This document shows positions 55,040 through 64,000 of a DNA stretch of 64,000 nucleotides, in pieces. Below the pieces are notes generated by a model. The model saw only the letters and a program-made list of their open reading frames with translations. It did no database searches and was not told the origin of the DNA. The stretch comes from Triplophysa rosa (Eukaryota; Chordata; Actinopteri; Cypriniformes; Nemacheilidae). Position 1 is the stretch's first letter. Each line of letters opens with the position of its first letter. The stretch spans positions 9,844,407 through 9,908,406 of the forward strand of contig NC_079893.1 of assembly GCF_024868665.1 (NCBI RefSeq). The letters are read 5' to 3'. Both the position numbers and the translations under genes were made by a program.

Positions 55040-55120
55040 TCGCATTGGCTGAACTGAGACCTCTGGTGTTTTTTTAGTTTATATATTTAGCAGCGGAGGT
55101 CGGACTCATATTGCATCGCG
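55040..55120 (+). promoter_or_regulatory. core promoter upstream of the limch1-like exon
   Basis: An inverted CCAAT box (ATTGGCT, about 55044) lies 35 bp before a TATA-like TTTATATATTTAG at about 55078-55090. A CpG-dense stretch lies just upstream (54965-55025, with GCGCGCCC). Transcription would start near 55110, leaving a 5' UTR of about 240 bp before the ATG at 55352. Positions are read directly; the start site is inferred. Confidence 0.55.
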
Positions 55121-55351
55121 CGTGGAAAGCGCTGTTCATCTGCAGTGCTGCTGAGCGCTGGATAACTGCAGTGTGTTGTGCAGCGTGCGTATTCAGTGAA
55201 CGCTCGAGCTCAACACATTAAACTTGCCATCTTTCTTCATTAACGAGCTGGCTGGAAGACGGCTGAAGTAAACACAGGTCGATTCCTTTTTCTGGACCTG
55301 GATATTTGATCTAGCCTCGTCTTGTGGCCTTGCTGAGAAGCTTCTCTGGAA

Positions 55352-55459
55352 ATGGCCAGTCCTGGAGACGATTCGGCTTCGAATGCCCATTCGGATCAAG
55401 CCGAATCTGTGGAAAATACCCCAGAAAAAGCGTTTCAAGAAGCCCAGAATTGGATCGAG
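55352..55459 (+). CDS. limch1: first coding exon of a CH/LIM protein, LIMCH1-like (partial gene)
   Basis: ATG in GAAATGGCC context opens 36 codons: MASPGDDSASNAHSDQ, then AESVENTPEK and AFQEAQNWIE, ending at the donor GAG|GTAAGT in phase 0. The AF-EAQ-WIE ending, followed directly by an intron, matches the N-terminus and first exon boundary of LIMCH1 (human AFSEAQKWIE, with the calponin-homology domain starting in the next exon). LMO7 is the nearest alternative. The protein family acts on actin and non-muscle myosin II. No second exon was recognised before the window ends 8.5 kb downstream. Only ten residues carry the identification, so the gene name is tentative while the exon itself is well supported. 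Confidence 0.7.
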
Positions 55460-56869
55460 GTAAGTCTGTCACATATAGCCTGACGGAGAAGTAAAAATTG
55501 CGCATCATTGTGATGTTGTGTTTCATGACATCTTTGCCTCAACTCAAAGTTAATTCTATAGAGGTTACGCTCTGTTTTGATGTATTGATATTCGGCCAGA
55601 ACATCTTATAAATATTGCACCGCCACCTTCTTGCGTGTGTGTAACGTGTTTGGTTACAGCAGCGGGTGATTGAACAGCGCAGGGATCATGTGCGCGGGAT
55701 TCTGGGTTTGTAATCGGACTAGAGCGGCTTTTATGGCTCACCAAATATTTCACTCACATGACAGCCATCACCGTAATCGCAGTCTATTTCGTCAAAGCAG
55801 AGCAGATATGATGTCAGGGTTTAGACAGCGACGAAGCAGCCAATCTGTCACATTTTGAAGACATGGTGCAGCAGAGCGGTAATACACATTGCGGTCCACA
55901 TTACACATTCCAGGTGTTGTGGAAGCTCGAGAAACGCCCACTTGTTCTCCAACGGCAACTCCCCCTTTCCTGAGCTGTCCCGGTTGTCATAGCAGCGCAC
56001 GGGCCTCTTCAAACAGTCTGTTTAAGCAGGATCTTTTGACGCGGACGGTGTCTCTTTTATCGACCCCGTTCACTGTCAAGTGTATCATTTATGTAGAACT
56101 CAATCATCCCTAGAGATATTAAAGGTTTTATATGTAGCCAGGGCCTGGTAATAATACTGTGACCTATTTCAGAAGAGAAATTGAATTGGGGGCATCTTCA
56201 CATCACTGATCTACATTTTTGGTTGAGCTGTGTGTGCATTACTGATTCCCTTTTTTTTAGAAAAAGCATGATCAAAAGTTTGTTTGTATATAAAGTTTTT
56301 ATCAGTATAATATCCATATAATCCATACTGAGTATTTTTATCAGTATGGAAATCTCTAAGGGACCATCATTATTTCACTATAATATGTGACCCAGTCTGT
56401 GAACATCTGTAAAAGCTTTAAAATGTAATTATGGCATTATTATAACTGCTATTCATTTCACTATGATTTCAGTCTTTCACACAGTCTTACTCAGCCAGTA
56501 TAATAAGGTTATATTTTTACAGAATTATTTTATATAGAAAGCACAAAAAATGACTTCAGCTGGATTTTCGCAGACTGGGGAAATGAGAAAAAATGTGTCC
56601 CTGAAACCTTGTATCTCCATATTTTGTTTTTATTTGGTCATAAATCATTATTATTAATCACTCTTTATGTTTGTCACTGGGTTTTGCAAATATCTAACTA
56701 AAAAAAGCATTAAAAGTGCTTGTCAAGTTAGACAACACTGTATTTATACATTTAAAAGTAAAGTGTTTTTTCCATTTCCTGAGAAACAGCGAATTTGGAT
56801 AGCCGAGGTTTGGAAGGACAGCGATTATATGTAGTTATTAGTTAAAATAAGAAGCCACATGGGTTATAA

Positions 56870-57095
56870 TGGATTTGTATAGTGTTTTAGGTACATTTGT
56901 GAGGGCCAAATGTCCTCACTAACATACAACTTGTGAGGAAATTTCACTGCTCCACTCCTAATTACTGTATATAAAAAAATATGCCAAATCATTTTTCTTT
57001 AAATCTAAGTTTTAGGGGTCAGGTTAAGGAATACAATATCATTAGCCTGATATAAAAGCAGTGAAAGTTTATAAAATAACATCACAGTCAAACAA
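56870..57095. repeat. interspersed repeat, same family as 40005-40273
   Basis: Contains GTGAGGGCCAAATGTCCTCAC, a short palindrome, and TTAGGGGTCAGGTTAAGG. It is followed directly by a GA microsatellite. Confidence 0.5.
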
Positions 57096-57106
57096 ACAGC
57101 ATGTGT

Positions 57107-57110
<4 letters not shown>

Positions 57111-57138
<28 letters not shown>
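57111..57138. repeat. (GA)n microsatellite
   Basis: 14 GA units immediately after an interspersed repeat. Confidence 0.95.
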
Positions 57139-57141
<3 letters not shown>

Positions 57142-57639
57142 TCCCACCAAGAGTAGTTTGTATGTTATCCCCATGCCATAGTCTCTCAAAAATACAGCAA
57201 ATAAATGTTTTCTATTCCTCTCACTCTCTGTGTAATCAATGATACGTCCATCTGTTTGTTTGTCCATCTTCTATCTATCTGTGTCTCTCTCTGAGGGTCA
57301 GTAACACGGTCACACTCGTTTTAAGAAGATCAGTATAAATAGACAGGCTGAAATAGCCTTGCACCCTACTGCTCGCAAATAGTTTTAACCGAATTAGAGA
57401 GAGACATGCTTCTTGCGTCTCTGGCTAAATATGCCTTGTATCCTCAGTGAAAGAGGAAGAGCATTTAAGATCAAAGCATGAGGCTGGCTAAATACTGTTT
57501 ATGCTTCTATACAAAGATAGACATTGAATTCTTAAATGACACATCCCTAGAAAATAGAAAAAAGTACCTTTATCAATCTTGACATGTATTTAAAAAGTGG
57601 CCCGCATACTGTGATACAATTTAATGGCGACAAATTAAA

Positions 57640-58175
57640 TATATCGTCACTGTCTTTCTGAAACCTTGTATCTCCAGATTAGTTGTTTTTCAGGAAATTG
57701 TAAAAACACAGGATTATATAAACATAAAGGGTGACGAATAATAATGATCTATGAGAAACAATTCAAACAATTAATCATGATTAATCGTATCCAGAATAAA
57801 AGTTTGTCTTTACATAATATATGTCTGTGTACTGTGCATATTAATTTTGTATTTATAATCACATACATGTACACAAATGTATTCATATTTAGGAAATATT
57901 TACATGTATATATTAATATTTACCAATCATTTAAACGATATATAAACGTTTATTGTTTTTTATATTTTTCTTAAATATATGCATGTACTGTATGTGTAGG
58001 CCCATGTTTTTATAAATACAAAATTAATATGCACAGTACACAGACATATATTATGTAAACACAAACTGTTATTTTGAATGCGATTAATCATGATTAATCG
58101 TTTGAGAACCCTAGAAAAAATATAAATCACATAATATGGAGATACAAGGTTTCGGAAAGGACACTGATGATATGC
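57640..58175. repeat. outer inverted repeat interrupted by the foldback MITE
   Basis: CTGAAACCTTGTATCTCCAG at about 57659 recurs inverted at 58137-58160 (GGAGATACAAGGTTTCGG). The MITE at 57755-58114 lies between the two arms. The same words appear in single orientation near 56600-56640. Confidence 0.6.
57755..58114. mobile_element. foldback MITE with AATCATGATTAATCG ends
   Basis: CAATTAATCATGATTAATCG at the left and CGATTAATCATGATTAATCG at the right are inverted copies. Inner arms pair (CATAATATATGTCTGTGTAC versus GTACACAGACATATATTATG), making a hairpin of about 350 bp. Confidence 0.75.
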
Positions 58176-61019
58176 AAAAACATGTTTGTGTGCATCTTTT
58201 AAAACAATATTTACCCAAGAAGCACAAAATATGTATAACAGATATATGTTTACTACTCAGTAACAAGGTTATTTGTACATTTTGAAAATTATATGAGCTA
58301 ACACTTTCATTTTCCTGCCAAACTGGGTTTTTTGCTTGGCTGATATATCGGTCTGTCAATTTTTGTCTGCTTGCTTGAAGTTGGTTTGGGATTTCTACTG
58401 TACATGCCTCAGTTTTTGCTTGGAGCGGCTGCTATCTCTCATAAACCTCATAGGTTTGTGCTGGATGTGCCATTGTACGGAAATACTCAGAGCAACACTC
58501 CCATCGCACCTGTCGGTGGCTGGAGACGGACAGCAACAACCCCATCACATTACATTAAGTTCTTCTCCGCCAAGGCCTATCATGTTTCAGGAGCCCCACA
58601 GTTCCTCTCCCTCAGCCTATCCGGTTTCGGAGCAGTTCCCTCTTCCTCTGTCTGTTTCTTTCCATCCCACCATTTCACACCACTGTTATATTTCAAAGTC
58701 AGTCATAAAGTCACCATGGAAACCATACAGGCCCAACCCATGCACTTCAATTTGTGCTCCAGATGAAGTGCTTTCGAGCATCTGACAGATGAATGATGAG
58801 TATGAGGTCCAACGTGCGTGTGTGAGTGAAAGAGTACATTTAAGTACAGATGGCTCCCTCATATGACCTCATAAAGCCAGCTGTCACAGCTGTGCAGTCA
58901 CAGAGACACGGATTAAACAATACGGCTTATACAGTAGGAGACATTTGGGATGCATACAGTACCAGGCTGTCATTATTACAGTCAGAGGGGGAATTCACTA
59001 AAAATGATAGCGGCGTGTATTTGCACACACAGTCTGCATTGTTTTATCGATCAGTTCACCACAGCAACAGTGCAAATGGGGTAATGCGAACGCAGCTCAA
59101 TATCGTCTGTGATGCAGTTTTTATGATGCAATTCTTAATTGCCACGGGATTCCATAAGATTTCATAAGCCAATATTGAAATCACAGATCAAATATGAATC
59201 CACAGTGGCTTTAGTTAATGGTCTGGTGGATTTCAAGTATTCATGAGTGACATCACTAGACACGAAATGAGCGAACAGACCTCCATTCCAACTGTTTTTG
59301 TGAGTCGCTGACATCCACTAAATGACCCAAAGGCATGGAGCTGTTTAGCATCTGCAGAATGCCGTTTGTCTCTATTTGCAGCTGATCTTTTCTGTCTTGT
59401 GCCTTGAGATGCTGAACGATGGTTGTTTTATTTTTGTAATGGGAACCAGTTTTCGAGATGTTTGTGGGATAAACAGCTAGCTAAACAGTGTCATTGGAAT
59501 GTTGCTGGATTCTTTTCTTATACAACACCATTGTTCACTTAGAAGAACAATAGTTTCTTAGACATAATTGAGTAATTTGGCAATGCGAATTATAGTGTAT
59601 AGAGTCTCAACTCCATTTATGTAAAGGACTCCATATGGTTCAATTTGATTTATATATGCAAAGACGTTCCAGTCCTAAAATGCGTTCCAACTTCACCACC
59701 CGCCCCCGGGAGCACCCACAATCCTGATGTATTTTGCAATCATTTAAACGCAGTGTTATGCAACACCTTGGAAAAGGTTCTCCAAGTCAAGAAATAAGCT
59801 CTTGAGAAAGCCATAGAGCATTTATTATAACTCCCATAATTCAATGCTGCAGTACAGGACAGCGTGTGGATGTTTGTTTTTGTGCGGTGGAAGGATGTGG
59901 GAGGGACATTTCAATTATACATCTTGTATCTGTTTCTTGGCAATGTTTCAATAACGTTAACATAAAGCAATTAATCAAAGTGGACTTTCTAAAGGTGTAG
60001 GTGTGTGTTTGTGTTTAATGTGCCTTTGTTTTCAAGTACGTCAGCAACCCTTCAGGTAGAATTATCACATGGTATCCAAGCAACCAGTTAACAGGTGAAT
60101 GCGCAGACAAACAACGATTGGATGATATATGCACGCTTATTTAACATAAAGAGAGAAAAACATCTTGGTTTAATTATCATTGCATTAATTGGACTTTTTT
60201 CACGACGTTGCCAATGGGTGCTCAATCTACCAGTTGGTTCTTCAGTTTCTGTGCACTCACAGGGTCCGCAGCTGTGCCCCTGTCCAACATACAGTATGCA
60301 TGACATTTGCCTGCTTATTTTAAAATGATCGAGTCACCCACATTTCTGTCCATCTAAATATAGAGCGACTTCAGCTGTTCAGTTCTTTATAATGCTTTTG
60401 TGTGTGTGTCGTACATCCTTGTAAAAATGCATGTCATGACATTGGCAACCATGACTAAATTTAAACATTTCCGGTTCGCTGTAAGGTTGTATGTCACAGG
60501 TTATTCACTCTACAATGGTTGAACACTAAGGGTGGTCTGATGGTCTGGGGTCAATGTGAGAGAACAGAACGGGCACTTGTCTAGGTGGCCCAGTACTGCA
60601 TCTTTGCCTTCAATTCTAATGAGCGGGCAAAAATGGAGGATGCATTCTTGCTAAATGCCAAACAGAGATGTCTGGAACCCAGCCTATTTTTACTTGACAC
60701 GCAAGTTCAGGTTCCGAGACAATGATTAAATGTTCTGCACAGGTTGTTTATTTGAACATAAAATAGCAGGAACACAGGAGCATGTGCTTTGTTTTCTTTA
60801 GACCCCTTTTACAGCGCATTCACATTTTCTTAACCTGTTTTACTTGTATTAGGTACAAAATATAAAATATGCAATAAAAACGTATATTATTCAAATATAT
60901 GTTATAAATGTGCTATTAATAATGTCATAAATGTGCTATTCTTTTGAAAAGAAATAAAATAAAATAAAATGAATATATCATGCAGTGAAATTGCTACAAA
61001 GGCCTGAGCTTTTCTTCAG

Positions 61020-61264
61020 TTAAAGGGATGGATCACACAAAAATGAACATTTTTACATTATTTACTCAGTCTCATGTCATTCCAAACCTGTATGAAGATA
61101 TTTTGAATAGCGTTCGTAGCCAAAAAAAAGTCGGCCCTCATTGATTTCCATTGTATGGACACAAAACCACTGAGACATTTCTCAGAATATCTTCTTTTGT
61201 GTTACAAAGAATAAACAGGTTTTGAATGTGACAGAATGTTTATTTTTGGGTGAACTATCACTTA
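61020..61264. mobile_element. palindromic MITE copy, short form
   Basis: TTAAAGGGATGGATCACAC at the left and TTTTTGGGTGAACTATCAC at the right, with CTCATGTCATTCCAAACCTG and GGACACAAAACCACTGAG inside. About 245 bp, in the limch1-like intron. Confidence 0.75.
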
Positions 61265-62232
61265 ACGTAGTAGATCTCTGTGAACCCCTGTGAGTGCATG
61301 TGAACTACACACAGTTAGATTCCAATACGCAAAAAGGAATTATAAAGTAATTGTAAAAAAAGAGAGTATTTTTTCTTGTAATCTATATTTTGTCTGTGTG
61401 TGTATGGATGAGCTGTACTTGTCTATTTGAAACAGCCCTAGTCAGGTGGCCTATTTTCAAATGTATTTTAAGACAGCGAGTCCTGTGAGATTCTGTCCCC
61501 TGCCTCCTCCTCAGTAAGAGTGCCTCTGCTTTCTGCTGCTGAGGCTGTTGCTTAGGTGATTATAAGCAGGAATAGTGCTGCTCTCTTCTACTATTCCTGT
61601 CTCTCAGTGCTTTATAAAGATGCTGCGGGGCAGAATCTTATTTGTGTGGTCACACTGGAAAATGTCACAATGAAACCTGATGTGTTGCATTTGCATTTAT
61701 ATGTAACTTGTCTCAACAGTCTTCAAACGTGACCCTGCCTGTGAAAACTAAAGTCTAAAGTCCTTTTTTATTTGCTGTTTTCTATATAAAATCGTCCTAC
61801 ATAATGTGAAGAACATTCTTTGAAAATATTGTCCGAGTAATGTCATGTTTAAAATCAAAGTGAAATTAATGACTGAAATTAAACTTTGATGATCATTATC
61901 TCATAATTAGATTATGAGACTGTAACCTGGTTTTCATAGACTGGGTCACAAATTTTAGTGACATTTACATAGTCGTTGCAGAATTAGAGAATCAGTAGGC
62001 CTATGCATGTTTGTGTCCTACCGTGAGTGTTTCGGTGACTCTCTGACAACATCCAAACTTGATATCATGGCTTTTGGACTCTCTTGGGACTGACAGTAAC
62101 CAGTAAGCTCAAACTGATGATCTGACAAACCTTTTCTGCTTGGATCGCCAAACTTTGTTTCCAGCAAACACAAAGCCACGTATCTGATTGTTAGTAAATG
62201 ACTAAAAAATGAAATAATCATTCTGTATTTAT

Positions 62233-62514
62233 TAGAGGGACAGTTTATGCAAAAATTAAACTCATTTCATCATTTTCTCACTCATATCATTGCAAACCTG
62301 TATGACTTTCTTTTATCTACAGAACACAAAAGAAGATATTTTGAAGAGTGCCAGACAATGGTTCTCCCTATTGACTTCCGTTGTATGGACACAAAACTGC
62401 TAAAACATTTTCTTTTGTGTTCCAGAGAAGAAGAGTCATAATACAGGATTTGAATGAAACAAGGGTGAATACATAATGACAGAATTATTATTTTTGGATG
62501 AACTATCCCTTTAA
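62233..62514. mobile_element. palindromic MITE copy
   Basis: Left end AGAGGGACAGTTTATGC, right end TTTTTGGATGAACTATCCC then TTTAA, with the internal AGAACACAAAAGAAGATATT typical of the family. Confidence 0.75.
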
Positions 62515-63186
62515 ATGTAAATCTTTTCTTCACTAAAGCCGATGAATCATTTTTAAATTGGTCATTGAATCACATCCTACTGCAGTTCAATCTGTTACAC
62601 TTCTTAACATTTGTGTGCTACTTCTATCCTTAATTTTGTCAGGATTCACATCATTTTGCCGCCCAAAATGTTGTTGCAATGTGTGTATTGCTGCCTTCAA
62701 GCACCCCTGGGAAACTCCTGTATCTGAGTTATCAGAATCATTATAACACGCATGTCATGCATTCAAGTTCTGAACTGCCAAAAAAAAATTCCATATTCAA
62801 ATATTAATTAGCTGTGAAATTTCCTTTTAGCCCCAGAACCAACATCTCCTTTATACATGCTAAATAATCCACAGCAAATATATTATAACATGCATGTCAT
62901 GTATTCAAGATGGAAACAAATTCTAAACTACAAAAACAAAACAAACATTCAGTATTTAAATATTCATCAACTGTAAAATCTCCTTTTGTTCTCTTTGTTT
63001 ATAAATGCTAAATGATTTATGCGTGGTATCTAGCAAGAATAATTAATTTGCATGATGGAAATTATGAGGGTTGATCTTTATATTTGTGGAATATAAACTA
63101 TTGTATATAACAAATTGATCATATTTAATCACATAAATTATGAAAATGTGGACACGCCCCTTCCAGTATCACAAGCATCTGGAATT

Positions 63187-63393
63187 CAAGGGATAGTTCA
63201 CCCAAAAAGGAAAATTCTGTCATCACTTACTCACCCTCAAGTTGTTCCAAATCTGTGTGAATTTTGTTGTTCTGCTGAACACAAAGAAATATATTTGGAA
63301 AAATGTTTGTAAGCACAAACAGAACAAAGAATTTTAAACAGTGTTGGAACAACTTGAGTATTTAGGTAATTTTTGGCTGGACTATCCCTTTAA
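63187..63393. mobile_element. palindromic MITE copy, internally deleted
   Basis: CAAGGGATAGTTCACCC at the left and GGCTGGACTATCCCTTTAA at the right. Left-arm words CTCACCCTCAAGTTGTTCC are present and much of the centre is missing (about 207 bp). Confidence 0.75.
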
Positions 63394-63564
63394 GAGCTTC
63401 CCACTTGTAAATGTGACATCGCATGTCATTCATATGTGACAAAAGAAGAAGAGGTTTTAGTGGATGACCTCCATTATGACATCTTTACCATGTTTTTCTA
63501 CTTTCAAAAAAAAAAAAAAACTTAGCTTTGTATACTGTGGTAGGCTATATGAGACCAGTTTCCC

Positions 63565-63627
63565 TCATCTGTAAGTCGCTTTGGATAAAAGCGTCTGCTA
63601 AATGACTAAATGTAAATGTAATGTAAA
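63565..63627 (+). repeat. SINE/L2 tail fragment
   Basis: CTGTAAGTCGCTTTGGATAA then AAGCGTCTGCTAAATGACTA and ATGTAA repeats: the consensus 3' end with its short tandem tail. Confidence 0.8.
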
Positions 63628-64000
63628 TGTTTCCATTGTTAAAGCTCACATCAAAACATTAAATAATCAAAATAAAGGAAGGCCCAGTCTGTTTCACGCA
63701 AGAACAAAGGGCTCTTTTTGGGTGACTAGCAATTTTGTCCGTCTTGAATGAATGGAGTTAAGTCTCTTGCACAACGGCACTGTAAGGGAGCTTGTTTCTG
63801 TGGGTATGTTGACTAGACTGTCACCAGCAGGTGTACATGTGTCTATGTTTTGCAAGAGAGCCTGGCGTCAAGGTAACGTAACAGCACGTCTGCTAGAAGC
63901 TTTTTTCTGGCTCCTAAAAATGTCTCCATCAATCACCTCTCTCTCGCTGTCTGCCTCTCTCTGTTACTGTATGTAGCTGAATCTTTGGAATGAATTAGGC

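Larger units (their letters stand above)
55460..64000 (+). other. first intron of the limch1-like gene (to window end)
   Basis: No coding exon was recognised. It holds MITEs (57755-58114, 61020-61264, 62233-62514, 63187-63393), an interspersed repeat (56870-57095), a GA microsatellite (57111-57138) and a SINE tail near 63569. A 149-codon open frame at 58336-58785 has no recognisable family features. Confidence 0.55.

Noticed and set aside
58336..58785. 149-codon frame in the limch1-like intron
   Set aside because: Checked for calponin-homology residues expected in the next exon; none present.

Overview
This window is nuclear DNA of a teleost fish, most likely a cyprinid or close otophysan. 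The genes have introns and obey GT-AG, the proteins are vertebrate, and the spaces between exons hold repeats typical of carp-like fish: a dozen or so palindromic MITE copies beginning with a TTAAAGGGATAGTTCACCC-type end, hAT-type elements with TAGGG termini and 8-bp target duplications, tRNA-derived SINEs, a 5'-truncated L1-like LINE and long CA/GT/GA microsatellites. Everything here comes from reading the sequence; no search or alignment was run.

Three genes can be supported. (1) About 5.97-7.66 kb, minus strand: three exons of a small single-LIM-domain protein of the CRIP type (64 residues read plus a split codon). A short last exon, expected below 5.97 kb, was not found. (2) 17.74-49.25 kb, plus strand: a complete 12-exon RING-H2 E3 ubiquitin ligase of the RNF38/RNF44 family (2025 bp, 674 codons plus stop), with an unusually long low-complexity N-terminus, two very long 5' introns (17.4 and 9.2 kb) and ten compact 3' introns. 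Linker residues favour rnf44, while the RING core looks like RNF38. A probable non-coding 5' exon ends at 16746, and a 3' UTR of about 2.2 kb ends near an AATAAA at 51472. (3) 55.35 kb onward, plus strand: promoter and first coding exon of a calponin-homology/LIM protein, best matched to LIMCH1. Its first intron fills the rest of the window.

Layout: 1-5.9 kb repeats and unassigned DNA; 5.9-7.7 kb the CRIP-like gene; 9.6-13.3 kb repeats, including a LINE nested in a foldback element; 13.3-16.5 kb featureless DNA with a C-rich tract; 16.5-18.3 kb the rnf44 promoter and exon 1; 18.3-44.9 kb repeat-rich introns holding one 62-bp exon; 44.9-51.5 kb the compact 3' part of rnf44; 51.5-54.5 kb a run of foldback elements and MITEs; 54.9-55.5 kb the limch1 promoter and exon 1; then intron to the end.

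The three genes have no evident pathway in common: a nuclear-targeted E3 ligase and two LIM/cytoskeleton-type proteins that simply lie side by side. I saw no undescribed multi-gene system. The most informative structures are the nested transposons with intact target-site duplications, the palindromic MITE burst and the unusual N-terminus of the RING protein.
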